DNA of 64,000 nt from Bondarzewia mesenterica (lineage: Eukaryota > Basidiomycota > Agaricomycetes > Russulales > Bondarzewiaceae). The position numbers and the translations under genes are program-made. Positions 24,638-37,130 of this stretch are shown here, one piece after another (position 1 is the first letter of the stretch; each line of letters begins with the position of its first letter). The DNA is taken from NCBI GenBank assembly GCA_004802705.1, contig SGPL01000129.1, positions 1 to 64,000 of the forward strand, given 5' to 3'. Below the pieces are notes generated by a model. The model made no database searches. It was not told the DNA's origin and saw nothing but the letters and a program-made list of their open reading frames with translations.

Positions 24638-25649
24638 GATCTTCAAGGCATTCCCACTGATGTCTATGGTAATCTGCTAAGGGACATCGCGCACGACCAG
24701 ACTTTTTTGTCTGCAGCAAGATACTGTATCATGCTTGTCTTCAGCAGAGCAAGTCGTGGGCTGTATTCGATTGTGAAGGTAATACGGCATACGTACCACG
24801 AAGGTTTAGTAACAGCTATGAGAAGAATGAAAGGTAGAAGACATACATTTCGATGTAGCTGTGAGTGTATTATGGGCTTATCCGTTGTGGAAGAGTTCGA
24901 GCTGACAGCATCCAAGTTGAGGTGAAGATCAATGATCAACTTACTTCTTACTTGGCTGACTGGGGGAGAAATATCGGTTGCGAGCGCAGACTAATGGATC
25001 GTCGATCAAAAACTGCGATACGTGACAGCCGGAATGATGAGAGGCATTGTGCATAACTACCTCATGATTTGCGAGCTACGATCGTCGGAATTCTGAATCA
25101 AAACGCTGGGGACATATGAGATGCGGTGTATGAGTGAGTTGGAGTGTAGTGCATGATCCACTATATTAAGACCGGAGTCTGATACAGTGATACAGTGATA
25201 TAGAGAAGGGATTGTAAAGCATGGCAGAGCAAGGTACGTACCACTCGCATAAGCACCATTCGGCAAATAATGAAAGAAGAGGTAAAATGCGCCTACGTTT
25301 ATGCCAATTAATTTCCAGTTAATAAGTGTTGTATTAGTTGACGCTGGTTTTGTGATGTGAAAAAAAAAGGAGACAGCCTAGCGTCAGGGTCCCAATAATC
25401 AATTACTCACTCGAAGGGGTCTCAAAGCAGGTCCACAACTGACAGCCACCAACACAATAATGTATCTTCATCATCATATGGGTGACAACATGAACAGTGT
25501 GGTAGAGCCTGAGCGCACGATTAGAGAACGGAAGTAACGAGATACGTGTATGATGTTGAGTATGATGGATGTTATTGGACAATTTATGCCCCATACGGCT
25601 GCTAGACTTTATACAAAATGCTTTATACCTATCGTCTTTAGAGTTAACC
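24638..25649. other. No confident gene between palindrome and large element
   Basis: A plus-strand frame begins at the palindrome edge (ATG 24635; 24575-24925), and minus-strand frames run at 24664-24939, 25057-25266 and 25403-25663. The minus pieces are hydrophobic and could be exons of a degraded membrane protein, for example FYLFFHYLPNGAYASG near 25250-25290. I cannot assemble or name a protein. Confidence 0.3.
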
Positions 25650-25689
25650 ATTTCTCGTGACAAAAATACAATTCACATCAAATTTCCAT

Positions 25690-26070
25690 GCTTTTTATAG
25701 CATTTTTCCGGTTTTTATCAATCTTTATTATTCTTTATTGACATTCACGAATATTTGTCAAGTCATATGAGCAAATAACATTGTACGGTCATCGATAATT
25801 ATTGGTTAAATTTGATACATATCACTAACCACTTGTACCTCGAGACACAGTTCGCGTTGCATGCATACGATATTTTTGTCCGCTCAGTAAGTCTTTTTGA
25901 ACTCATGTCAATAAAACCTTATTACTGCCCACTCTGTATCAATTTTATCAGATTTTATCAGTATATTCACGACATCATAAACTGTCTTTTATCGATTTTT
26001 GTCAGTTTTTCTTATCTTTTGATCGTGCGCAACCCATCAGGGAGTATCAATTTTTATCAGTCTTTGCAAG
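25690..26070. repeat. Left subterminal region with TTTATCA-type motifs
   Basis: Five or more words of the type TTTTTATCA or TTTTATCAG occur here (near 25714, 25942, 25953, 25988, 26050), in one orientation, in AT-rich DNA without genes. Such clusters next to transposon ends usually bind the transposase. A partner cluster in inverse orientation lies at 44095-44400. Confidence 0.45.
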
Positions 26071-26274
26071 CCCATATCAGCTACATGACAGACTGGCTGC
26101 CACTGGGGCAATTGCAACTGTCGGCTGTGCTTTTTCAACACTCCCACCATCACCTAGTCCCCCAAGCTTCTCGTCTTGCAGGTGAGCTGTATAGCCATTT
26201 CTCTCGATTGCAATCAATATCTTGATACCTGCTCACTCGTAGATGACAGATCCTACCAGTGTCTAGACTATATC

Positions 26275-28102
26275 ATGCCAGATCAACTACATAACATCCG
26301 CGCCGCGTATGATGTGCTTTGCAATCACGTCATTGAAGCGCTCTTCACTCAAGTTGGAGACCGGACCTGCCTTGACCAACAGCGAAACCAGGTCCTACAG
26401 TTACTACATGCAGCCGAGCAGGTGATGTGCTTCTTGATTTATTTTCTTTACTTACTGTCACTGACAAAACCTTAAGCACCGTCATCTCATCCCCTCCGCT
26501 GAGTACAGGACACTTGAGCAAAGTGTCGCTGACATGGTTGAGGCTCTTAATGATGCCGGCCAACAGTCTTCTGACCCTTAAGAAGGTCTCAGCTTTCTCG
26601 TCACCACACAGACTCATACTGGGAGGCAAGGCCGCCCAAGGATTCAGATCGACTGCCAATTCTTTGCACAAGCCTTAGAGCTCCGTGGTCCATTTGGACT
26701 TGCCCCAATTTTTCAATGTAATGCCCGCACGATTCATCGCCGTGCCCTCGAGCATAGCTTGGTCCAACCTGGCACACCGGTCTATCACAATATTCACCAG
26801 CCCGACGGCACAATTGAATGCTCATATTCCTCCACCACACCTCTTGTCTCCACCATGTCCGATGCTCAACTCGATGACATGATCGCTCACATCTTGGACA
26901 TCTTCCCTAACTTTGGCCGCCGCATGCTCAGTGGGTGCCTTAGAGCACAAGGTCATCGTGTCCCTACTGGTCGTATTGCCGCTTCGTATGTGCATGTGCA
27001 TGGTTCTCTTGCCATTTTTGGAGATCGTCGCATTCATCGCAAGGTCTACAATGTTCCCGGGCCAAACTCCCTCTGGCATCACGATGGCCAGCACGGTAAG
27101 CAACAGAACTTTCTCATTGATCATATTGGCCATATTTTTCGTTAATATTCTCCAATATTTTTGACACCAGGTCTTATCCGCTGGAAACTCGTCAAGCATT
27201 GTTTTGTCGATGGCAAGACTCGTCTGGTTGTAGCGATTCGTGTTAATAACAACAACCGCTCCACTACCGTCCTCGATCTTTTCCTCTCTGCCATACCAGA
27301 CCATGGAATCCCCAGCCGTGTACGAGGTGATCATGGAACGGAGAATGTGAAGGTTGCTGAGTGGATGGAGCAGAACAGAGGGACTGGTCATGGCTCTTAC
27401 ATATGGGGGCGGTGCGTGTTCCTCTCCTTTTCACCCTTTGTATCACTACTGACTTGCACTATTTCATGACATAGAAGTGTTCATAATACACGTATTGAGC
27501 GTCTATGGTACGACGTCACCCAAGGCTTTGGGCAGAAATGGAAGAACTTCTTCCTTGAACTCGAGCACCACTACGGTTTGGACCCAGATCGACCTGCTCA
27601 CATTTGGCTCCTACACCATCTCTTCCTTGCCGCTGTGAACGAGGATGCTTTGGATTGGGTCCGAGCGTGGAACTCGCATAAGGTCAGCATTCGCGGCGAG
27701 TCACCACGTAGTCCGTGCGAGATGTTTTTATTTGGAATGGTGTAGGACGGGCCCAGGGGACTTAGATTTCATGACGTCGGGCCAGACAATGTTGATAGTA
27801 TCGAAGGATATGGAATCAACTGGGATGTCATTGACAATCCCGTGCTCATGACACATTTTCTTCAACACAATGTGGATGAATGGGACAATGGTAACCCGTT
27901 CACAGCTACCACCCCTGATCGCATGGCAGAGGTTGTTTGCGAGCCACCAAACTGTCCCTTTTCTCCAGAGGAGGTTGCTTATATTGACCAAGAGCTTCGC
28001 ACTCACTTTGACAGTTCCTCTCGCAACATGCATGTCCGTAGACTCATTTGGGTACATGCTTTGTCCATTTGTCAATCTCTGTATGAGATCAATCCCAATT
28101 GA
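26275..28102 (+). pseudogene. DDE integrase (rve-type) of the large element, two in-frame stops
   Basis: Exons 26275-26421, 26477-27095, 27171-27411 and 27475-28102 with three short GT-AG introns. The catalytic triad is plain: first Asp in LWHHDGQHGLIRW, second Asp in RVRGDHGTENVKV, Glu in SVHNTRIERLWYDVTQGFG. The strand-1 partner HCFVDGKTRLV and the C-terminal HIWLLHHLFLAAVNEDALDW and GESPRSPCEMFLFGMV match integrase-core proteins common in agaricomycete genomes. Enzymes of this fold cut and join DNA ends. Two stops interrupt the frame: TAA at 26579-26581 (after QQSSDP) and TAG at 27743-27745 (GMV-stop-DGPRGL). The rest stays open to the stop at 28102, so decay is recent. The true start may be an exon further upstream near 26085. 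Confidence 0.82.
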
Positions 28103-30529
28103 ACATTTTGTGTCATATTTTCATTGAGTCAGCACCATGATTCCTTGTGAGTTGGTCAAACACCCAAGCTATACAAAACGACCATGCATCCACACAGTGA
28201 ACCGTGTGGTACGGCTCCAGCATCTCCGAGTCCCTCGTGCTTTCTTCCTACATGATCTGCAACTTCATCTGTGTCTATTCCTGCTCAAACCTGAGCGTGT
28301 CGTGCTCCGTGTTGCCCGCGATGCTTTCCCCTCCATATTCGTGCTCTCGCTCTTGCCGCCCTCCACGAAGGGGACCTCATCAGCATTGCCACTGGTGTAA
28401 AATGCCTTGGCCTTGATGGGAAAAGGTTGAGAATGAAGACATAATAAACCGAATGACAAACCTATACCGGGCTTGTTCTGTAGGTGCGACTCATCCACAC
28501 ATGACCAGAGACAGCAGTAGTGCTCCAGTCATTGGTCACTGTCTGCCTCCACCTCGCCCCCTTGAATGGCGTGAAATAGCGAATTGCAGTCACCAGCCAG
28601 AGCTGCCAAGGACAGCAGGCATGGCAGCGGCAGCTGGAGCTGGAGGTGTGGATGGCGGTGGGGGAGGTGGTGCGGCCTTCTGCACCCATTACCTAGGCCA
28701 GCAGCTGCAGACTGAGGCCTCGAAAGAGGCGAGCAGCTTATACTGCTCAAAGATACGTAGAGCGGACGCGCACAAGCCGGGTCTATTCTGCCATCTGCGA
28801 AGCTACGTTGTGATTTGCGGATAGATGAATGAATGCAGGAGTGTGTGGAATGGTTGATTGAGGGTCAGTAACGAAGGCCACAGGCAAGTAGCAGCGCCCA
28901 CACCTCACCTCGCCCGAGTGCATCCTCAGCTTTCCTCAGACTTTGAAAAGGATGCTGGGGACATTGTTGACATCGCAAAGGGGGATGAGCTCAGCAATGT
29001 GGGTCTCAGACTGGTCTGGATGGACATGTTTGTAGTTGTCGATGAGGGCTTTGCAGATAGAAGAGAGAGAGACGCGGATGAGTGGGGATGAGAAGGAAAG
29101 GCTGAAGCGGCAGCTGTAGTGGTTGGGAAGCAATTCCCAAATAGAGACCAGCCACTCTATCTTCTCTCATGCATGCATACCACCTCCGAATCGTCCTCCA
29201 CTCAAAATACCCAATATGCTCAGCTCAATGATACACACTAGACCACTTCATCTTGTCTCTCTCTGGCAGCACCTCCCCACCCACACCCACTAACCCTTGT
29301 CTCCCTGACTCAGCCACACCCTGACTATAGATTCGGGCAGATCAGAATTGACTGGGTCGACCTTGAGAACATGTCCAAGCCCCTCTTGAGCAGGAAAGAG
29401 AAAGAGCAGTAAGGCAGAGGTACATCTCAACCAGCTTGCTCACTCCCTCCTGAATAATAATCGAACTCTGGGGCTGACAGGCACCACGGGTGCGACATTC
29501 GTCCTGCACACCTGTACAAAGACGCGCTCCATGAATCTCCTTTCCTACACCGCCCCGCCCTCGATGAAAAATGACCTACATAGTCATTTTCCACTCATGT
29601 TTCAATACAAGCCTGGCCAATTCCCATCTCAGTCCGCATCCCAACACTGTGCGGCATCCCGCCCCACCATCCCTCCTCATCTCCCCAATCCACTCTGGCA
29701 GCACCTAGTAACTAGCCCCTCCACCCCTGCACCCGATGCGCCCCTCCCATCCTTCCCCACTAATCCATGCCCTCTCTACTCCCCTGAGACCCACCCTCCA
29801 TCATCGTCAACATGAGCTGCACTCTTGTCCTCAGCCCAGATGGCTTGGCTTCTATCATCGCTGGACAGGACGTCGAGAAGCAACAATTTGTCACCCCCGC
29901 TCGTGAAGGCTCGTCCCAGCATCCGCTGCATGATGCAGGTGGGCAGCTCCCCACTGAGCCAGAGTCCCTGCCATCGTCTGCCATTGTCAGCATGAACACG
30001 AGTCCTGCGCCCTCTGCGATACCTGTGATGCCATCGCCTCCCTCGCCCTACTCGCCCTACTCACCTCCGTCTTCCACTGCTGGCACCGCACCCATCCTAG
30101 ACCCTAGGACACCACCACCGACATCTGGCCTCCTACACGCACCCAAAACCCCAACCCCAATTCCAGCTTGTTCGACCCGCCCTCCCTCGAAAAACACATC
30201 TGCCCTCCCATCCACAGCCACCAGCAGCATCCCCCCATGCCCCAACCTTATCTCCGGTGACTCCCTCCCACTCCCTCTTTAACCACATCACTCAATTGTC
30301 CGCCCATCTCCGTGCTCCCGATCTCCCTCCTGAACAACAGTTGCAGCAGCAGTGACCTTCCATGCATGACTGGGACCCACTCGCTCTGCTCCAACCTCGC
30401 CAATGCGTTCAGTGCCCTTCCAATGTCTCCAGATCTGACCAAGAGCATGCTGCCACTGGCAGCGGGAGTGGGAGTGGGAGTAACAGAAATGGAAAGGAGA
30501 ATAGGAATGGGAGGAAGGGTGGGAGTGTT

Positions 30530-30691
30530 CTGCCGCTGATCAGTAAGCCATCATCGACATGCTCCAACCCATACTCCTCGACCTGCGAGAGCTCCAGCGC
30601 GCTCGACCTTGACCCCGACCCTGACTCCGAGTCTTCGCAGTCTTGCTGGTCCCACTCCACTCCATGGACGCTGAACAAATCACACGCCCAC
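30530..30691 (+). repeat. Internal duplication, copy 1
   Basis: About 160 bp beginning tgccgctgatcagtaagcc is repeated at 31223-31374 with roughly 85-90 percent identity by eye. It lies inside the large element and has no clear coding role. Confidence 0.75.
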
Positions 30692-30913
30692 TTGGGAATG
30701 CCAGCTAATTGACCAGCAAAGCACTCCAACGTTCACCCAGTTGTAATTAGTAAGTCGCCATTTCACCTTTGAGACAGCAGATCAATGGGAGTTTTCTGAC
30801 AATGACGCACTACGCACTCCGGTTTCAGAAAACAGCATGCACAGCACATCATCATCATGCAGTTGTTGTCAGAAACCAATTTACCAGGGCGTGGTCACAA
30901 GTTGGTGTGCGAT

Positions 30914-30988
30914 GTGCAGCATTCAGCATTCAGCGTGCAGTGTTCAGCATGCAGCGTGCAACGTGCAGCGTGCAACGTGCAGCGTGCG
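30914..30988 (+). repeat. Imperfect 10-bp tandem repeat (gtgcagc / gtgcaac)
   Basis: Runs of cagcattcag, cagcgtgcag and caacgtgcag follow one another seven or eight times. In one frame they would encode repeats of the type SVQRAAC, which is a composition effect rather than evidence of a gene. Confidence 0.7.
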
Positions 30989-31222
30989 GTGGGCGATTCA
31001 CCCAGATGAGTGATTTGGCAAGCCCGACATGAATGCCATGCTGCGATGGGAGCAGAGACGGAGTACTTGTCACAACTCTTCCACCAGAACCAGGAAGAGA
31101 AAGCTACGCCGGATGAGCAACGACTCTGCCACCAATACGCCGTGTTCTGCCATCTCGTATTCCTCCTTCGGTGGTTCCTTCTCTAGCTCGGGTACCTCGC
31201 CCGTTCATTTGAGCGAGGTGAT

Positions 31223-31374
31223 CTGCCGCTGATCAGTAAGCCATCATCAATGTGCTCCAACCCATGCACCTCGACTGGCGAGAGTTCCAGCGCGCTCAAC
31301 CCCGACCCTGACTCTGAGTCTTAGCAGTCTTGCCAGTCCCACTCCGCTCTATGGATGCTGAACAAACCACACGC
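31223..31374 (+). repeat. Internal duplication, copy 2
   Basis: Second copy of the segment at 30530-30691; both end in gctgaacaaa(t/c)cacacgc. Confidence 0.75.
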
Positions 31375-31538
31375 GACCAGCCACACAGCCGGGACCCTCA
31401 AACACACCAAGGAAAACTGACTGGTCGGCGGCGGCGGCGGCCTGGGGGGGGGGGTCGTGCATGTCTGTCGCGATGCTGTCAAGCCAAACATAGAGTCGCC
31501 TGAGATTTTGGCACCGTCAGACTCCGCAAAGACCGTCA

Positions 31539-32095
31539 TTGACAATGCAGAGACTGGGCATGATGCCTGCCATCCTTGCCGTGCTGTCGTGGATGACTCC
31601 GTCTGATTTTCTAGCCTTCGTCGCACCCGCGGCAGAAGGCTTGGCCCATCTGTGGATGATCAGGTGCACTCTCTGCGTGTCATTGGTGAACACAGCAATC
31701 TCATGTGGACAGTTTCGGATGGGATTCAGCCCTGAAAGGTTCTATCATATTGCTACCATTTAGGAAAATGGAAGATGATGTGGAGTTCACGCAGGCATAG
31801 AACGGCAAACCGTTCAATTCAATGGAGGCAAGTGTCATTTTTCTACTGCTGTCAAGTTCATTTCCTGATGAATAAGCCCGCCATCCAGCCTGAAACATGT
31901 CATGTTGTCCATGTGTCTTCCATCAGTATCGACACTGAGGATTCCCTTTCGCTAGTAATATCGCGTCTTCTACATGCTTCAATCTGTCCCATCTGTTTGG
32001 AGTGCCTGGACTCCACCATGAAAGGCCTGGTCACTGTGCTCTGTTCGCATACCTTCCACTGTATGCACCTCAGCAAGAGGAGTGACAGTCAGTGA
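31539..32095 (+). pseudogene. Broken BRAP2/Etp1-type RING gene fragment
   Basis: BRAP2-family proteins have an N-terminal RNA-recognition-like domain, a RING and a zf-UBP. Here the order is SWMTPSDFLAFVAPAAEG and LAHLWMIR (31589-31665), NGKPFNSME (about 31801-31827), PETCHVVHVSSISI (31888-31930), then the RING half CPICLECLDSTMKGLVTV, SHTFHCM. Damage is plain: the codon before NGKPFNSME is TAG (a Tyr codon expected), the intron after it starts GC instead of GT (gcaagt...ccag), and the second RING half reads HLSKRSDSQ then TGA, where a CLSKWxDSxCPxC pattern is expected. No zf-UBP follows. It lies within the large element, so a captured host gene is the simplest reading. Confidence 0.72.
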
Positions 32096-32571
32096 GCCAT
32101 TGCCTCAGTCATTCCACGTCTCTTGGTGCTGGATTGTCAGGACGTGTATCTGCTTGACGTCAGGTATATAGTGAAAGGCATTCCCTTGGACTGCTGGCTT
32201 GGGAGCTGATGTAGACCATCGAGCCAGGTGCGAGCATTGTGCACATTGTTGGCTCCTTTCCCAATTGTGACAGATTGCCGGTATTGTTCATACACCGAGA
32301 TGCACTGCTGTCTGACAATATTCATTGTTTACTTTTGTAATTGCTGAGTGAATCTCGAGTCCTATGCATACCGATAGCTGGATCCATATGAGTGGTTACA
32401 GGCTGCAGGAAACCATAACCCCAGCCCACTTAGAGGCTTTGCCGCTTGCAGAAAAATCATCTCCTCGCACGCCGAGCATCTGACTTGGTGCTTCTGCTGC
32501 ACACTGCTCCCATGTTCACTGCAGGTCAGATTTATTCCTTTCATTTGTTATCACAATCCCTTCAATGATTA

Positions 32572-34675
32572 TTGCAACAGAGCGTGGACATTCCGATGTC
32601 TGAGCTGGACAGTGCCTTGCGCCGGACTGGACGGTCTACCAGAAGTCGAAGGGATGACAACGACTTAGCAGAACAATTTCTGCCTTCGAGTCGGCGCAGA
32701 GATGGCCCTCAGGAATTACCGACCTTGATCTTTAAAGATAATTGCCTTCGTATCGATGAGCTTATCAACGAGACAATAGTCGATATGGGTGTCATCTTCC
32801 AGCTGTCAGGGCAATACGAACAGCAGTTGGACCAGTACGATCCTTAACTTGCATCTTCAACAGCCTCAGTAATATATTCTGTGCCTATGTAAAACTGTTG
32901 CATAGCTGACATTCCACACAGGTGACAGATCAGACCACTGTGAATGTGCAAGTTCCGATAGATACTGCCGAGATGGCATTGTCAACTGCCACAAATTGTC
33001 ATTTATTGGTACGAAACTCCTTTATATAGATGAATTCTTCAGTTGACCGCATATACAGGAAAAGAATGAGACCAGCGTTGAGCCTGTGTTATCTGCAGAT
33101 GCTAGTGAGAGAATCTCATTGATCGCCACCAATGTCAGTCGCTCAGTAAGTTCACATTAGACAGACTGAGGCTAACACCATCAATGCAGGCAATCAATGC
33201 TCGCGCATCTCGTGTGCATGAGANGCGCTCTTCTGCTTTGACGACAAACAGCATCACAGCGAGCGGACCTACATTGCCTTCAGTNNTCAATGACCTGGCC
33301 TTGCCCAATCGCCCTCAGATCTTGGNGACACCAGCGACATCATCATTTCAATCGNATGTTTTTGACNANACNTTTTTTTGCTNNGTTGGAGTCACAGCTG
33401 CACACNGACCCCGCATCATCACATTCCTCATCTANTGATGCATCTCCTTGGTTGGCTGGCCAACNACTCNACTTTGCTTTCAATATAACATCGTTGGAGT
33501 CACTGGCCGCTGCCAGTGATCCTTCTGTTCCATTACAGGGATCTACATCTACNCCAGGAGGATCCNCTGCACCTACCATGGCCTTGATATTTGTAGGGAT
33601 CCGCAAACCTGATGGAACAGTTCGTAACTTTGTCGAACAACTTGAACTGCCCAGCCCGGTAACATTGGATATAATCATNGACCTACTGCTTNGTNGCCGA
33701 AACCNAACANCANGTTTTGTNGGAAAANTGCAACAGGACGGAACTTANGTCGCTANGTCGAATACCCCTATCCCTATTGATATGCCAGGCTATGACNAGT
33801 ATCACCATGGCTTCGTCNAACGTGGAACCTTGGGCGATATTCTCAGTCCCAATGATCGCAACGGTCAGATNATGGTCCTTCCTGCAGGAGACACATCAGA
33901 GNGGGCNCACATACTGCAAAACCATGTTGCCACCATGCGGCTTTATGTCATCTACATTTACTCGGTAGATGTTCCGGTACGCTGTGCCCTCTCTGTCCAA
34001 ATATATTTATTNATTGAAAAACAGGATGATGTCGTGCCTCTGTCGACATTGACATCACATCNCATTGCATCTGCCATTTTGGTANCGAGTCNGAATGCTC
34101 CTGTCACTTCTCTTANTCNCGCNNTTGGTGTTATCACNNTCATGAANCATCTGGGATCTGCATTCACTGACATCAAACTGNGATATCAAAGCTTGGACAG
34201 CAGGACGTATGGTACAGCATACCGCAACATCTTCAAGCTTCGATACATATTTCAAATTTGGACGAGTCTGGGGATAGGATGGNGATNTGCACTGCNTGAG
34301 GTTACGCTGCAGAATGGGCTGATTATTCATCNGNGCACTGTGGTNGATTGGCTTGGAGNAGCGTATACNACGTCTTCCACTCACAAGACATACTATTTGC
34401 AGGCCAAGGCGGTGCAGCAGTGGTTGCGACAGCAGTCTACAAGCAATGATTCAGGGCTGGATTTCACGTCCCAAGAATTTCTGGCCATTCTAGATATTAT
34501 GCTGGATCAACCNCAGATTCTGCTTGANGCTGTTGACAAAGGTCANTTGAGTGCATTGGAGGATCAGGCACTTGGATACAAATGGGATCGCTTTCGGCCA
34601 NGCACATCTGATTATTTTAAGCAGATTCCTGGGTGTGTTTTTCTCCTCCNTCTTCAGTATGNCAATGCCTGTTGA
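32572..34675 (+). CDS. Unknown element-borne protein with a 461-codon open exon
   Basis: Several exons seem to join: 32572-32847 (MQQSVDIPMSELDSALRR, then charged sequence), short ones near 32932-33010 and 33060-33145, and a long exon 33190-34675 that stays open for over 450 codons in spite of about 50 ambiguous bases. Its first 100 residues are Ser/Thr/Ala-rich and disordered; the rest looks globular, with MALIFVGIRKPDGTVRNFVE, YRNIFKLRYIFQIWTSLGIG and TSQEFLAILDIMLDQ. I do not recognise the family. Long open length inside an otherwise decaying element argues that it is or was functional. N runs make the exact sequence unsafe. Confidence 0.5.
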
Positions 34676-36642
34676 TGACATTCACCTATCACAGTGGCAA
34701 CTANACAAGATGATTCATCNTCTCCNTTCCAAACACTGCTGCAAATAATTTTTGTATATTTATTTGTGACTTATACCAACTCGCAGACATGTAGTCTCNN
34801 CTCGCTGNGAACCGGTGATATNGTGCACATTTTAGTCGAGCTCACCGGTTAGTGGTTGGGAAGTTTGTCGTATCTTTCAAAATGGTTGCACNGAAGTTCC
34901 GTTCTACAGTNGGCCAAGTTGATGGTCTTATCAGCCGCCAACATCTTATGCAATTGAATATGTACAGCAGTCTAAAGGCTCAGCGGTCAGGCGTTGTCCA
35001 TCAGCAGACACAGCAGTTTTNTAGGTGTAAATCATCGGCCAGCCGTAGTTACCNAAGCCTCATCTAGCATGTCAGAACCACCACAGAATAGGACGGCAGG
35101 ATGGTACTTGTTGGCTGGAGTCAGTGGCCGCGTCACATTGGCACCAGACGCTGGATACACGCGGATGACTTTGCCAGGCATGTCNGGANGAAGGTGGGCT
35201 CTGTGCCATCNNCAGTGGGGTTGACATTAGGAGTGCAGTTAACATAGCCACNAGAGATGAAACGGCCGATGAGAACAACAGCTGGCGCTGGCGCGGCGTC
35301 TCGGCATCNCTGGGCNTGCATTTGACCATCNGCTAGATTAAAGCAGGCATTATCTCAAGCGGCACGTCNCATTCNGCAANAAGCNTCGTGGATGACAGAG
35401 GCNACATGGAGGGTAAANNGGGAGATGGTGGGAGGGTGGTGATAATGGGANGAGGACTCACTNATTGGTCCCGAGATACNNGGGCACTCAGTCCTGCCNT
35501 GTTCTCCGCATNCNNACTGGATTCGGCNTTCTTGCCTTCCGTCCTGAACATCAAGCTCATCGGAGAAGTCTCAAGGTCCATATTGAGCACAGGTGATAAC
35601 TCAAANCGTGCTGGACGAAGGCGCGGTGACCATAGANGTGTCCCCGGACAGTGGGCTCNAAGGCNTTCTGGANGATGTCNGGGAGATCGGGATGCTNAAA
35701 CAAGACNGAGGAGTCGGGAGGGCAACGTCATGAGGCNTCATCAGCAATACCTTCGAAGATCACAAGGACGAGATGGAGCACTTCGAGAAGAGAGCAGTCA
35801 GCGACAGACGCTTGCTCCTCAGTCTCAAACTTNTNGAGTCTATGGGGGACAAAGGCCGGTCAGAGATTGAAGACGACAGAGAGGGGAAGTGCTTCGAGTG
35901 CCGCGNNNAGATGGGTGTCCCAGGAATGCTGTNGGAGGATGAGAAAGTGACAGANGCGCTGATATGATGTATCNANGGTATCATCGAGGCTGGACTCTCC
36001 AGCTCTGCGATCANAGGAGATGATTCTGGGAAGTGGATCAGATTCAGCGAAGCNGATTAGAAGGTAGAGTGAAATGAACTGACCAGTATCAAACTCAGTG
36101 CGCAATTTAGCAATATGAGANGCACGCNNGCTGATACTATTGAGATGCGAAGGCGTCAGNNCAGATCNTTAAGGGCACAAGTCAACACTCACCGGAACAA
36201 GCCTTCTTCCGCAACTCCCCACTTCAATAGATGCTGAGCACATCGGACGACCAGCGCNGGTAGACAAATCTGCAGTAAGCGATTGAAAAGGCAGCGGTGG
36301 TCGAAGCGGCAACTCTCTACCTGTTAACAATGGATGCCGGTGTGTCGGGTGCCCTTCATACGTACAGGGGCAGGATAGGCAGTGTCAATGATGCACTACG
36401 NGCTCCGATTTCAGAAGACGGGAACGCGCAGTGCATCAGAAATGCGTCATGGGGATAGAAATGGACATCCCTTACTGATGCACGCTGATGCGCAATGNGC
36501 ATCACATCGTTCTCACTATACATCAAAGAGCATTCGCCGCTCGAGTGTCAAACAAATTGTATGGATATATCAGAAGTCAGTCACATCCATTTTCGCATCA
36601 CCCAGGATCGATCCCCTGCTTCCCTTTCTGTGCTCTCATTAT
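34676..36642. other. N-rich element interior with minus-strand coding remnants
   Basis: Minus-strand frames near 36105-35860 (FDTGQFISLYLLI) and 35870-35390 (EEQASVADCSLLEVLHLVLV; GHRAFVQHVLSYHL) look like pieces of real protein but change frame often. About sixty ambiguous bases lie here, so indels may be artefacts. A stretch near 36385-36440 resembles 30800-30850 (cactacg, gctccg/actccgg, tttcag). No name can be given. Confidence 0.35.
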
Positions 36643-37130
36643 CTGGGGACGAGGACATTACTTCCTCGTTCCCCCTTCCATTTCTTTTATATCATTCCCT
36701 GGGGGCGAGGTCATAACCTCCTNGCCCCCCCTTCCATTTTCTTTTATTTCTTTCCCTGGGGACGAGGACATTACTTCCTCGTCCCCCTTCTGTTTCTTTT
36801 ATTTNATTNTCTGGGGACGAGGACATTACTTCCTCGTCCCCCCTTCCATTTCTTTTATTTAATTCCCTGGGGACGAGGACATTACTTCCTCGTCCCCCCT
36901 TCTATTTCTTTTATTTCATTCCCTGGGGACAAGGACATTACTTCCTCGCCCCCCCTTCCTTTTCATTTCTTTCGTTCCCTGGGGACGAGGACATCACTTC
37001 CTCGCCCCCCTTCTATTTCTATTCTTCCGTTCCCTGGGGACGAGGACATCACTTCCTCGCCCCCCCTTCCCTTGCTATTCTTTCATTCCCTGGGCACAAG
37101 GACATCACTTCCTTGCCCCCCCCCCCTTCT
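36643..37130 (+). repeat. Minisatellite, nine units of 55-57 bp, each with a GC-rich hairpin
   Basis: Units start at 36643, 36699, 36756, 36811, 36867, 36923, 36979, 37034 and 37090. Each begins ctggggacgagg, then a loop acattact or acatcact, then cctcgtcccc (an inverse match to the first part), then a T-rich spacer ccattt-cttttattt-cattcc. The stem is kept where bases vary: in the last unit AAGG in the left arm pairs with CCTT in the right arm. An open frame crosses the array (36382-37179) but its repeats are frame-neutral, so it is not taken as a gene. Confidence 0.9.

Larger units (their letters stand above)
28103..31538. other. Element interior: Pro-rich open frames and duplications, no named gene
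   Basis: Plus-strand frames at 29531-29815 and 29812-30282 encode Pro/Ser-rich sequence (runs such as PSPPSPYSPYSPPSS), and 30362-30712 encodes Gly/Ser/Asn and Asp/Pro repeats. A minus-strand frame at 28936-29133 contains SLSSICKALIDNYKHVHPDQ, which looks like real protein, but I do not recognise it. The low-complexity character makes coding doubtful. Confidence 0.35.

Noticed and set aside
28936..29133. A third captured host gene (frame with SLSSICKALIDNYKHVHP)
   Set aside because: It looks like real protein but I could not place it in any family or join it to neighbouring exons, so it is mentioned only as unassigned.
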